This document shows positions 7,040 to 15,595 of a DNA stretch of 34,840 bases, piece after piece. The stretch spans positions 1 through 34,840 of the forward strand of contig JAEWFT010000032.1 in the NCBI GenBank assembly GCA_023388715.1, read 5' to 3'. Position 1 is the stretch's first letter. Each line of letters opens with the position of its first letter. Both the position numbers and the translations under genes were made by a program. The DNA is from Pseudomonadota bacterium (GTDB lineage: Bacteria; Pseudomonadota; Gammaproteobacteria; Xanthomonadales; Xanthomonadaceae). Below the pieces are notes generated by a model that was not told the DNA's origin, ran no database searches, and was given only the letters and a program-made list of their open reading frames with translations.

Positions 7040-8074
7040 ATGCCGATCACCCCGCAGGAAGCGCTGCAGCGCGCCATCGAACACCGCGAGATCTTCTTCG
7101 ACGAAATGGTCGACCTGATGCGCCAGGTCATGCGCGGCGAGGTGTCGCCGGCGATGACCGCGGGCATCCTGACCGGGCTGCGGGTCAAGAAGGAAACCGT
7201 GGGCGAGATCGCGGCGGCGGCCACCGTGCTGCGCGAGTTCGCGCGCCCGGTCGAGGTTGCCGACCGCACGCACCTGGTCGACATCGTCGGCACCGGCGGC
7301 GATGGCGCCAACACCTTCAACATCTCCACGGCCTCGATGTTCGTGGTCGCCGCCGCCGGCGCCAAGGTCGCCAAGCACGGCAATCGCAGCGTGTCGTCGA
7401 AGTCGGGCAGCGCGGATGCGCTGGAAGCGCTGGGCGCACGCATCGAATTGCAGCCGGATCAGGTCGCCCAGTGCATCGAGCGCTGCGGCATCGGCTTCAT
7501 GTACGCGCCGGTGCACCACCCGGCAATGAAGGTGGTGGCGCCGGTGCGCCGCGAGATGGGCGTGCGCACGCTGTTCAACATCCTCGGCCCACTGACCAAT
7601 CCGGCCAACGCCCCCGGCATCCTGATGGGTGTGTTCCACCCGGACCTGGTCGGCATCCAGGTGCGCGTGCTGCAGGAACTGGGCGCCGAGCGCGCGCTGG
7701 TGGTCTGGGGCCGCGACGGCATGGACGAGCTCTCGCTTGGTGCAGGTACCCTGGTCGGCGAACTGCGCGACGGCAAGGTGCGCGAGTTCGAGCTGCATCC
7801 CGAGGACTTCGGCATCGCGATGGCGCACAGCCGCAACCTGCAGGTGGCCGGTCCCGGCGAGTCGAAGCGGATGCTGCTGCAGGCGCTCGAGAACGAGGAC
7901 GGGCTCCCGCGCGAGATCGTCGCCTACAACGCCGGCGCCGCGCTGTACGCAGCCGGGGTGGCGGAGGACATCGCCGATGGCATCTCCCGCGCGCGCGCGG
8001 TGCTCGCCTCGGGGGCGGCGCGCGCCAAGCTGGACGAGTACGTGGCCGCCACGCGTTCACTGGCCGGCGCTTGA
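7040..8074 (+). CDS. trpD: Anthranilate phosphoribosyltransferase
   Basis: A 344-residue enzyme that transfers phosphoribose from PRPP to anthranilate. Conserved motifs: DIVGTGGDGANTFNIST (the GTGGD PRPP loop), KHGNRSVSSKSGSAD, the HHPAMKVVAPVRRE segment, RTLFNILGPLTNPA and GRDGMDELS. Length equals the usual 340-345 residues. The ATG at 7040 follows the trpG stop by eight bases, without a strong Shine-Dalgarno, so coupling to trpG translation is likely. It is followed after 31 bases not by trpC, as in many proteobacteria, but by the cyanophycin-degradation gene iadA. Confidence 0.96.
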   Translation: MPITPQEALQRAIEHREIFFDEMVDLMRQVMRGEVSPAMTAGILTGLRVKKETVGEIAAAATVLREFARPVEVADRTHLVDIVGTGGDGANTFNISTASMFVVAAAGAKVAKHGNRSVSSKSGSADALEALGARIELQPDQVAQCIERCGIGFMYAPVHHPAMKVVAPVRREMGVRTLFNILGPLTNPANAPGILMGVFHPDLVGIQVRVLQELGAERALVVWGRDGMDELSLGAGTLVGELRDGKVREFELHPEDFGIAMAHSRNLQVAGPGESKRMLLQALENEDGLPREIVAYNAGAALYAAGVAEDIADGISRARAVLASGAARAKLDEYVAATRSLAGA

Positions 8075-8105
8075 CCCGCGCATGGCCGGCTTGCACGCTG
8101 CAGCG

Positions 8106-9278
8106 ATGACCACGCCGCTGCTCCTGCTGCGCAATGCCGACGTCCACGCGCCCGAGGCGCTCGGCCTCCGCCACCTGCTGCTGGGCGGCGGCCGCATCCT
8201 GTGGATGGGCGCCGATGACGTGGCGCTCCCGCCGAGCCTGGCGGCGGACACCATCGACCTGCACGGCGCGCGGCTGGTGCCGGGTTTCATCGACGGCCAC
8301 GTCCACGTGGGCGGCGGCGGCGGCGAAGCCGGCTTCGCCAGCCGGGTGCCGGCGCCATTGCTCTCGCGCTACACGCGGGCGGGCGTGACCTCGGTGGTCG
8401 GATTGCTTGGCACCGACGACTGCACCCGCAGCACCGCCGAACTGCTCTCGCATGTCTACGCACTGCGTGAACAGGGGCTGTCGGCCTGGGGCTGGTGCGG
8501 CGGTTACCACCTGCCTTTGGCGACCCTGACCGGCAGCGTCCGTGGCGACATCGCGCTGGTTGATCCCCTGATCGGCGTTGGGGAGCTCGCGATCAGCGAC
8601 CACCGCTCCAGCCAGCCCACCCTCGACGAGTTGCTGCGCGTGGCCTCTGAGGCGCACGTGGCCGGGCTGATGAGCGGCAAGGCCGGGATCGTGCACCTGC
8701 ACCTGGGCGACGGTGCGCGTGGCCTCGAACTGGTGCGCCGGGCGCTGGACACCAGCGAACTGCCGCCGCGCGTGTTCCAGCCGACCCACGTCAACCGGCG
8801 CAAGGCGCTGTTCGAGGAAGCACTGGAACTGGCGAAGCGCGGCTGCCACATCGACATCACCGCGTTCCCGGTGGACGACGGCGAGGATGCCTGGCCCGCC
8901 GACGAGGCGCTGGTGCGCTACCTCGATAGCGGCGAGCCGCCGGAGCGGGTGAGCATCAGCTCAGATGCAGGCGGCTGCCTGCCGTGCTTCGACGGCGAGG
9001 GCCGCATCACGCACATGGATGTCGGGCATTCCGGCAGCCTGCTGGACACCCTGAAGGCGCTGCTTGCGCGCGGACTGTCGCTGCAGCAGGCGCTGCCGGC
9101 GTTCACCTGCAACCCCGCGATGCTGTTGCGGCTGCCGCGCAAGGGGCGGATCGCGGTCGGGATGGACGCGGATCTGGTGGTCCTGGATGCGGCCGGCGAC
9201 GTGCGCGAGGTGTTCGCTGGCGGCGTCGAGCACGTGCGCGCGGGCGCGCCGGTGCGCCGTGGTATGTTCGAAAACTGA
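8106..9278 (+). CDS. iadA: Isoaspartyl dipeptidase (M38), cyanophycin-dipeptide hydrolase
   Basis: A 390-residue amidohydrolase, the same length as E. coli IadA. Metal and substrate residues line up with that enzyme: H65 and H67 (GHVHVG), H199 (HLHLGD), H228 (PTHVNR), D287 (ISSDAGG). At the position of the carboxylated bridging lysine of E. coli IadA (K162, just before AISDHRS) this protein has E160 (GVGELAISDHRS), so the metals would be bridged by glutamate. IadA cleaves beta-aspartyl dipeptides; placed directly before cyanophycinase and synthetase, its role is most likely to split beta-Asp-Arg into aspartate and arginine, the last step of cyanophycin use. No Shine-Dalgarno is evident before the ATG. 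The protein is cytoplasmic. Confidence 0.9.
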   Translation: MTTPLLLLRNADVHAPEALGLRHLLLGGGRILWMGADDVALPPSLAADTIDLHGARLVPGFIDGHVHVGGGGGEAGFASRVPAPLLSRYTRAGVTSVVGLLGTDDCTRSTAELLSHVYALREQGLSAWGWCGGYHLPLATLTGSVRGDIALVDPLIGVGELAISDHRSSQPTLDELLRVASEAHVAGLMSGKAGIVHLHLGDGARGLELVRRALDTSELPPRVFQPTHVNRRKALFEEALELAKRGCHIDITAFPVDDGEDAWPADEALVRYLDSGEPPERVSISSDAGGCLPCFDGEGRITHMDVGHSGSLLDTLKALLARGLSLQQALPAFTCNPAMLLRLPRKGRIAVGMDADLVVLDAAGDVREVFAGGVEHVRAGAPVRRGMFEN

Positions 9279-9298
9279 ACGAAGGAAACACGTACCCC

Positions 9299-10141
9299 AT
9301 GTGTCCCAGCAAGGTGGCCGACGGCGAGGATCGCGGCTGGATCGTCCCCATCGGCGGCGCGGAGGAAAAGGAAAGCCGGCGCCGGATCCTCAAGCGTTTC
9401 GTGCAGCTGAGCGGCGGGCGCGACGCCCGCATCGCGGTGATCCCCACCGCCAGCAAGCTGCCCGATACCGGCGAGCGCTACGAGGAGCTGTTCGACCGGC
9501 TGGAGGTGGGCAGCGTCAGCAGCCTCGACTTCCAGTCGCGCGCCGACGGCGAGCGCGAGGATTTCCTGGCGGTACTCCGGGAAGCGACGGGGATCTTCAT
9601 CACCGGCGGCAACCAGCTGCGCCTGTCGACGATCATCGGCGGCACTTCGGCGGCCAAGTTGATCCGGATCCGCAATGCGGAAGGCGTGCATGTCGGCGGC
9701 ACCAGCGCCGGCGCCAGCATCCTCTCGGAGCACATGATCGCGTTCGGCAGCGAGGGCAGTTCGCCGCGCGCCAACAGCGTCAACCTGGCGCCTGGCTTCG
9801 GCCTCACCAATCGCTTCGTGATCGACCAGCATTTCCGCCAGCGCGACCGCCTTGGCCGGCTGGTGGCGGCGCTGGCCTACAACCCGTTCGTGGTGGGCAT
9901 CGGCCTGGACGAGGACACCGCCGCGTTCATCGGCCCGGACAATACGCTCGAGGTCGAAGGCAGCGGCGCGATCACCGTGGTCGACGCCAGCCGCGTGCAG
10001 TTCACCTCGATGGACCAGGCCGACGACGACGACGCGGTCTGCGTGATCGGCCTGCAGGTCCACATCCTGACCGCCGGCGCCACCTTCAACCTGCACACCC
10101 GCGAGGCATCGCCGGGTACCCTGCTGGGCCGGTCCGGCTGA
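9299..10141 (+). CDS. cphB: Cyanophycinase
   Basis: A 280-residue serine exopeptidase of family S51 that releases beta-Asp-Arg dipeptides from cyanophycin. The nucleophile is S136 in GGTSAGAS, H178 lies in DQHF and E205 in GLDEDTA; the spacing matches the catalytic residues described for the Synechocystis enzyme with a shift of four. Other family features are PIGGAEEK near the N-terminus and FITGGNQLRL before the nucleophile elbow. There is no signal peptide, so it acts on intracellular granules, unlike the exported forms of some soil bacteria. The ATG at 9299 lies 20 bases after iadA, with AAGGAAA some 13 bases upstream. The cphA gene follows after 40 bases. Confidence 0.94.
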   Translation: MCPSKVADGEDRGWIVPIGGAEEKESRRRILKRFVQLSGGRDARIAVIPTASKLPDTGERYEELFDRLEVGSVSSLDFQSRADGEREDFLAVLREATGIFITGGNQLRLSTIIGGTSAAKLIRIRNAEGVHVGGTSAGASILSEHMIAFGSEGSSPRANSVNLAPGFGLTNRFVIDQHFRQRDRLGRLVAALAYNPFVVGIGLDEDTAAFIGPDNTLEVEGSGAITVVDASRVQFTSMDQADDDDAVCVIGLQVHILTAGATFNLHTREASPGTLLGRSG

Positions 10142-10181
10142 CGCCAGCGGTTCGCCTGCCCAACCAACGAGCGGAGGCTCG

Positions 10182-12962
10182 ATGCGGATCCTCAATCGCA
10201 ACGTGTACGTCGGGCCTTCGCAGTACGCGAAGTTCCCCGTCATCCGCCTCGAACTCGACCTTGGCCCGCTGGAGCAGTGGCCCACCGCGAAGCTTGGCGA
10301 GGGGTTCATCGACGGCCTGCTGGCCGCGCTGCCGGGGCTCGCCGCGCACGGCTGCTCCTACCGGGAGCCCGGCGGCTTCGTGCGGCGCATGCGCGAGGGC
10401 GAGGGCACCTGGCTTGGGCATGTGCTCGAGCACGTGGCGATCGAGCTGCAGAACATCGCCGGCGAGGACGTGACCTTCGGCAAGACCCGCAGCATCTCCG
10501 ACGATCGCCCGGGCGTGTATTCGGTGGTGTACGAATACGCGCAGCGCGAGGAAGGCATCGCCGCCGGCGAGCTTGCGTTGAAGCTGCTCGATTCGCTGCT
10601 GCCGGCCACGCTGCGCACCGCCACCCGCGACGGCTGGAACTGGGAAGACGAGCGCGACGGCTTCATCCGCTACGCGCAGCGGCGGGCGCTGGGGCCATCG
10701 ACGATGTCACTGGTGCGCGCGGCGGAGGAACGCGGGATTCCGTGGCTGCGCCTCAACCAGCAGTCGCTGGTGCAGCTGGGCCACGGCAAGTACCAGCAGC
10801 GCATCCAGGCCACGGTCACCGGGCGCACCCCGCATATCGCGGTGGAGCTGGCCAGCGACAAGGAGGAGACCAACAAGATCCTCGCCTCGCTCGGCCTGCC
10901 GGTGCCGCGCCAGGAGCTGGTAACCAGCCAGACCGATGCGCTCAAGGCCGCGCGCAAGCTCGGCGGCCCGGTGGTGCTCAAGCCCTACAACGGCAACCAT
11001 GGCCGCGGCATCACCATCAACGTCAGCGCCGACGACGACATCCGCGCCGGCTTCGAGGCCGCGCAGGAACATTCGCGCTCGGTCATCGTGGAGACGTGCC
11101 TGGCGGGCGATGACCATCGCCTGCTGGTGGTCAACGGGCAGCTGGTCGCGGCCACCCGGCGCACGCCCGGCCATGTGGTGGGCGACGGCGCGACGACGGT
11201 CGCGGGACTGGTCGAGATGGTGAACGCCGACCCGCGTCGCGGCGTCGGCCATGAAAAGGTGCTGACCCGGCTCAAGCTCGACCGCGAGGCGGAACTGATG
11301 CTGGAACGCGCCGGCTACACCGCCGATTCGGTGCCGGCGGCCGGGGAAGTGGTTCCGCTGCGCTCGACCGCCAACCTGTCCACCGGCGGCACCGCCACCG
11401 ATGTCACCGACATCATCCATCCGGACAACCGCGCGATGGCCGAGCGCGCCGTGCGCGCGATCGGGCTGGACGTGGGCGGCGTGGATTTCATCACCACCAA
11501 CATCGCCGAAAGCTACAAGGCGATTGGCGGCGGTATCTGCGAGGTCAACGCCGCGCCCGGGTTCCGCATGCACATCGCGCCCAGCGAAGGCACCCCGCGC
11601 GACGCCGCCGGCCCGGTGATCGACATGCTGTTCCCGCCGGGCACGCCCTCGCGCGTGCCGATCGCCGCCGTGACCGGCACCAATGGCAAGACCACCACCG
11701 CGCGGATGCTCGCGCACATCGCCAAGATGGCCGGTTACACGCCCGGCCTGACCACCACCGATGGCGTCTACATCGACGGCCAGCGCACGGTGGAAGGCGA
11801 CATGACCGGGCCGGTGTCGGCGCGCATGGTGCTGGCCGATCCGCAGATCGACTTCGCCGTGCTGGAGACCGCGCGCGGTGGCCTGGTGCGCGCCGGCATG
11901 GGCGTGCCGGAGGTCGACGTGGGCGCCGTGCTCAATGTCGCCGCGGATCACCTTGGCCTGCGCGGCATCGACACCCTGGAGCAGCTGGCCGAGGTGAAGC
12001 GGATCGTCGCCGAGGCGGCCACCGAGTGCGTCGTGCTCAATGCCGATGACCCGAACGTGCTGAAGATGTCGGCCTACACCGATGCCAATGTCATCTGCTA
12101 CGTGACCATGAACCCCTCGCACCCGCTGGTGCGCGAGCACGTGCGCGCCGGCGGCCGCGCGTGCGCGCTGGAGGCGGGCGTCAATGGCCACATGATCACG
12201 CTGTACGACAAGGGCAGCCACATCCCGCTGCTGTGGACCCATCTGGTCCCGGCCACGCTGGAAGGCCGCGCGCTGCACAACGTGCAGAACGCGATGTTCG
12301 CGGCGTCGATGGCGTTCTCGATGGGGATCAAGCTGGACGCGATCCGCCAGGGCCTGCGCACGTTCGACACCACCTTCTTCCAGGCACCCGGCCGGATGAA
12401 CGTGTTCAACGAACACCCGTTCAAGGTGGTCATGGACTACGCCCACAACGCGCATGCGGTGGGGATGATGGCCGACCTCGCCGGGCGCCTCGACGCCGCG
12501 CGCCGGATCGTGGTGGTGGCCGGCCCCGGCGATCGTCGCGACGAGGACCTGCGCGAGATCGCGGCGGCGGTGGCCGGCAGGTTCGACCATTACGTCGTTC
12601 GCCGCGATGACGGGCTGCGTGGCCGCGACGGCGACGAGGTGCCGCGCATCATCGCCGCGGCCTTGCTCGATGCCGGGGTTCCCGAGCACGCGATCAGCAC
12701 GATCCCGGACGAACAGCAGGCGGTCGATGCCGCCTTGCGCCTGGCCCGGCCCGGAGACTTGCTGCTGGTCTTCGCCGACACGCTCACCCGCACGTGGAAG
12801 CAGATCATCCGCTTCAAGCCGGATGGCGACACGCCGTCGCCGACCCCGCGCAACGAGGTGCCGGAGCTGCCCACGACGCTGGATGAACAGCTGGTCGCGG
12901 CGATGGACGGCGTGGTGCGCGACGAGCGCGGCCTGCGCTTCGAGCGCGAGGAGAGCGATTGA
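10182..12962 (+). CDS. cphA: Cyanophycin synthetase
   Basis: A 926-residue two-engine ligase that builds the poly-Asp backbone with Arg side chains. Domains in order: an N-terminal domain (about 1-160), an ATP-grasp domain that adds aspartate (about 200-480; KPYNGNHGRGITI near 267 and GGICEVNAAPGFRMHI), and a Mur-ligase-like domain that adds arginine (from about 485; Walker A GTNGKTT at 499-505, ETARGGLVRAGMG, NVAADHLGLRG, DYAHNAHAVG). All three are intact, so it should be an active CphA1-type enzyme. It has GGAGG seven bases before its ATG. Its TGA overlaps the TTG start of the next gene (TTGA). Its GC content and codon use are like those of the trp genes on both sides, so recent transfer is not apparent. 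Confidence 0.95.
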   Translation: MRILNRNVYVGPSQYAKFPVIRLELDLGPLEQWPTAKLGEGFIDGLLAALPGLAAHGCSYREPGGFVRRMREGEGTWLGHVLEHVAIELQNIAGEDVTFGKTRSISDDRPGVYSVVYEYAQREEGIAAGELALKLLDSLLPATLRTATRDGWNWEDERDGFIRYAQRRALGPSTMSLVRAAEERGIPWLRLNQQSLVQLGHGKYQQRIQATVTGRTPHIAVELASDKEETNKILASLGLPVPRQELVTSQTDALKAARKLGGPVVLKPYNGNHGRGITINVSADDDIRAGFEAAQEHSRSVIVETCLAGDDHRLLVVNGQLVAATRRTPGHVVGDGATTVAGLVEMVNADPRRGVGHEKVLTRLKLDREAELMLERAGYTADSVPAAGEVVPLRSTANLSTGGTATDVTDIIHPDNRAMAERAVRAIGLDVGGVDFITTNIAESYKAIGGGICEVNAAPGFRMHIAPSEGTPRDAAGPVIDMLFPPGTPSRVPIAAVTGTNGKTTTARMLAHIAKMAGYTPGLTTTDGVYIDGQRTVEGDMTGPVSARMVLADPQIDFAVLETARGGLVRAGMGVPEVDVGAVLNVAADHLGLRGIDTLEQLAEVKRIVAEAATECVVLNADDPNVLKMSAYTDANVICYVTMNPSHPLVREHVRAGGRACALEAGVNGHMITLYDKGSHIPLLWTHLVPATLEGRALHNVQNAMFAASMAFSMGIKLDAIRQGLRTFDTTFFQAPGRMNVFNEHPFKVVMDYAHNAHAVGMMADLAGRLDAARRIVVVAGPGDRRDEDLREIAAAVAGRFDHYVVRRDDGLRGRDGDEVPRIIAAALLDAGVPEHAISTIPDEQQAVDAALRLARPGDLLLVFADTLTRTWKQIIRFKPDGDTPSPTPRNEVPELPTTLDEQLVAAMDGVVRDERGLRFEREESD

Positions 12963-14755
12963 GCGAGGCCGCCCCGTTCGAGGATTCGCGCAGGCTGACC
13001 GGCGCCAACCTCTATTTCGACGGCGCCGGCGCGGCGCTGGAAACGGCGCCCGGCCTCGCCCTCGACGAGGGCGTCCTGCAGCGCTGGCAGGCCAACATTG
13101 AGCGCGTCCGGCAGGCGCTCGGGTGGAAGGGGGGGGGCGTCGTGCAGCGCGTGCACGCGACGGGCGCGTCGCTGGCGTTCGAGGCGCCCGACGACCAGCT
13201 CTACACCGCCACCGAGGCCAACGAGTGGGCGCTCTACGCCGCCCTGGGCCAGCGCGCGGACGACACGCCGGTGGACGGGGAGGCGTCGCCACGCCCGCAT
13301 GTCGCCCATTTCATTGAGCCGGAGGCGCTGGCGCAGTTGCGCCTGCTGGCCGCGGCGGAGGCGCGTCCCGCGCTGCGTGAGTTGATGCGGCAGGCTGCGG
13401 CCCGCGGCATTCCCGCCTACGCCGACGACGACGTGCTGTCGATGGGCGAGGGCGAGGCGTCGCAGGCATGGCCGGTGGCGGCCCTGCCCGCGGTCGCGGA
13501 CGTGCCGTGGCCACGGCTGCGCGCCGTTCCCAAGGCCGTGGTCACCGGCTCCAATGGCAAGACCACCAGCGTGCGCCTGATCGCGGCGATGCTGCGGGCG
13601 CACGGGTTGCGCGCCGGCTACAGCAGCACCGATGGCCTGTTCGTCGATGGCGTCCGGGTCGATGCCGGGGACTACTCGGGGCCGGTGGGCGCGCGCACCG
13701 TCCTGCGCGATCCGCGCGTGCAGGCGGCCGTGCTCGAGACGGCGCGTGGCGGCCTGCTGCGGCGCGGGCTGGTCGCCCGCGATGCGCGGGTGGCGTTGGT
13801 GACGAACGTCGCCGCGGACCATTTCGGCGAGTACGGAATCCACGACCTCGACGACGTGGCGCGGGTGAAGCTCACCGTGGCCAAGGCAGTGGCAGCGGAC
13901 GGGTTGCTCGTGCTCAATGCCGACGACCCGACCCTGGTCAGGCACGCCCCGGCGGCCACGGGCCCGCGGATCGGATGGTTCGCGCTGCAGCTTGCGGATG
14001 CACGTGCGCGCGGCCTGCCGGCCTGCGGCGTGCGCGACGGACGCCTGCTGCTGGTGACCACGACCGCGGAGCATGACCTAGGCGCCATCGCGACGATGCC
14101 GCTCACCGTGGGTGGCGCCGCGCAGTACAACGTCGCCAACATCGCCGCTGCAGCGCTGGCCGCGAGCGCCCTCGGGATCGAGGCCGCGACGATCGCGACG
14201 GTGCTGGCCGACTTCGGTCGCCGCAACACCGACAACCCCGGCCGGCTGCAGCGCTGGCAGTTTGGCGATGTCGAGGTGCTGCTCGACTACGCGCACAACG
14301 CCGACGGCCTGCGCGGCCTGCTCGAGGTTGCCGCCGGCTTGCGTGGTGGCGGCAGGATGGGGCTGTTGCTGGGCCACGCAGGCAACCGCCTCAAGGCCGA
14401 TTTCCATGCACTGGCGAATGTCGCGGCGCAGGCCGGGCCCGACCGCGTGTGGCTCAAGGACATTGGCGGCGATTACCTGCGCGGCCGCGCGTCCGGCGAT
14501 GTCGCGGCGATCCTGCGCGATGCGTTGCTTGCCGCGGGCCTTGCGGAAACGGCCCTGCCGGTTTGCCTGGACGAGGCGCGCGCGGCGCGCGAGGCGCTGG
14601 CGTGGGCGCAGCCCGGCGACCTGCTGGTGCTGCCGGTCCACGAGCCGGCGCGTCGCGAGGCGGTGGTCGCGCTGCTGGACCGGCTGCAGGCCGTCGGCTG
14701 GCGCGCCGGCGATCCACTGCCGCTGGAGCACCAGGATTCGCCCGCGACGGAATGA
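12959..14755 (+). CDS. CphA-like Mur ligase lacking the ATP-grasp domain
   Basis: A 598-residue paralogue of the C-terminal half of CphA. About 190 N-terminal residues of unclear fold are followed by an intact Mur-ligase domain: TGSNGKTTS Walker A (196-204), ETARGGLLRRGL, NVAADHFGEYG, LNADDP and DYAHNADGLRG. The aspartate-adding ATP-grasp module is absent, so it cannot make cyanophycin by the CphA1 route; it resembles the CphA' proteins found next to cphA in several proteobacteria, whose reaction is not settled. Since the catalytic motifs are kept, it probably forms a peptide-like bond, perhaps on cyanophycin or its dipeptide. The start is a TTG overlapping the cphA stop by four bases, with GAGG seven bases upstream, which ties its synthesis to that of CphA. 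Confidence 0.85.
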   Translation: MSEAAPFEDSRRLTGANLYFDGAGAALETAPGLALDEGVLQRWQANIERVRQALGWKGGGVVQRVHATGASLAFEAPDDQLYTATEANEWALYAALGQRADDTPVDGEASPRPHVAHFIEPEALAQLRLLAAAEARPALRELMRQAAARGIPAYADDDVLSMGEGEASQAWPVAALPAVADVPWPRLRAVPKAVVTGSNGKTTSVRLIAAMLRAHGLRAGYSSTDGLFVDGVRVDAGDYSGPVGARTVLRDPRVQAAVLETARGGLLRRGLVARDARVALVTNVAADHFGEYGIHDLDDVARVKLTVAKAVAADGLLVLNADDPTLVRHAPAATGPRIGWFALQLADARARGLPACGVRDGRLLLVTTTAEHDLGAIATMPLTVGGAAQYNVANIAAAALAASALGIEAATIATVLADFGRRNTDNPGRLQRWQFGDVEVLLDYAHNADGLRGLLEVAAGLRGGGRMGLLLGHAGNRLKADFHALANVAAQAGPDRVWLKDIGGDYLRGRASGDVAAILRDALLAAGLAETALPVCLDEARAAREALAWAQPGDLLVLPVHEPARREAVVALLDRLQAVGWRAGDPLPLEHQDSPATE

Positions 14756-14780
14756 CGCGGCGATGCTGCGCCCCTAGAAT
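14752..14780 (+). promoter_or_regulatory. Candidate promoter for trpC
   Basis: ATGACG (14752-14757), a 17-base spacer and TAGAAT (14775-14780), with a start point expected near 14787, twenty bases before the trpC ATG. It would let trpC be expressed independently of the cyanophycin genes that separate it from trpD. Confidence 0.5.
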
Positions 14781-14806
14781 CCGCGTTCCCCCTCCGGTGC
14801 CGGCCC

Positions 14807-15595
14807 ATGCAAGACGTGCTGCAGCGCATCCTTGCGCGCAAACAGGAAGAAGTCTCCGCGCGCCGTGAGCAGGTCTCGCTGTTCGAGCTGAAGACGCGCT
14901 CGGCCTCGATGCCGCCGCCGCGCGGGTTCGCCGATGCGATCGAAGCGAAGATCGCGATGGGCCAGCCCGCGGTGATCGCCGAGATCAAGAAGGCGAGCCC
15001 CAGCAAGGGCGTGATCCGCGCCGACTTCGATCCGGTCGCGATCGCGCGCAGCTACGAAGCCGGCGGCGCCGCCTGCCTGTCGGTGCTGACGGACATCGAC
15101 TTCTTCCATGGCAGCGACGATGACCTGCGCCAGGCGCGCGCGGCCTGCGCGCTGCCGGTGCTGCACAAGGACTTCATCGTCGATGCCTCCCAGCTGTACG
15201 AGGCGCGCGTGATGGGCGCCGACTGCGTGCTGCTGATCGCCGCCGCGCTGGACGATGCGCGGCTGTCGGAGTTCGCCTTCATCGCCGGCGAACTGGGCAT
15301 GGACGTGCTGGTGGAGATCCACGACCTCGACGAGCTGGAACGGGCGCTGCCGGTGCCGGCGCGCCTGCTCGGCATCAACAACCGCGACCTGCGGAGCTTC
15401 GATGTGCGCCTGCAGGCCACGCTCGACCTGCAGCCGATGGTCCCGGCCGATCGCGTACTGGTGACCGAAAGCGGCATCCGCACGCCCGCCGACGTGGCGG
15501 TGATGCGCGACGCCGGCGTGCACGCCTTCCTGGTCGGCGAGGCCTTCATGCGCGAGCCGGATCCCGGCGCCGCCCTGCGCGGGCTGTTCGCATGA
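14807..15595 (+). CDS. trpC: Indole-3-glycerol-phosphate synthase
   Basis: A 262-residue TIM-barrel enzyme closing the indole ring in tryptophan synthesis. Recognised by IKKASPSKGVIRADFDP, LTDIDFFHGS, VLHKDFIVDASQLYEAR, LVEIHDLDEL, LGINNRDLRSFDV and VTESGIRTPADV, which include the catalytic lysines and glutamates of the family. It is a stand-alone TrpC, not fused to TrpF. It is cut off from trpEGD by 6.7 kb of cyanophycin genes but points the same way, and has its own promoter-like sequence. The ATGA overlap at 15592-15595 couples it to a HAD phosphatase. trpF, trpB and trpA are not in the window. Confidence 0.96.
   Translation: MQDVLQRILARKQEEVSARREQVSLFELKTRSASMPPPRGFADAIEAKIAMGQPAVIAEIKKASPSKGVIRADFDPVAIARSYEAGGAACLSVLTDIDFFHGSDDDLRQARAACALPVLHKDFIVDASQLYEARVMGADCVLLIAAALDDARLSEFAFIAGELGMDVLVEIHDLDELERALPVPARLLGINNRDLRSFDVRLQATLDLQPMVPADRVLVTESGIRTPADVAVMRDAGVHAFLVGEAFMREPDPGAALRGLFA

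Noticed and set aside
10707..13292. Very long minus-strand open frame (861 codons) opposite cphA and the start of cphA'
   Set aside because: High-GC DNA leaves long open frames opposite real genes; the translation is Arg/His/Gln/Gly-rich without motifs, while the plus strand encodes a complete, recognisable enzyme.
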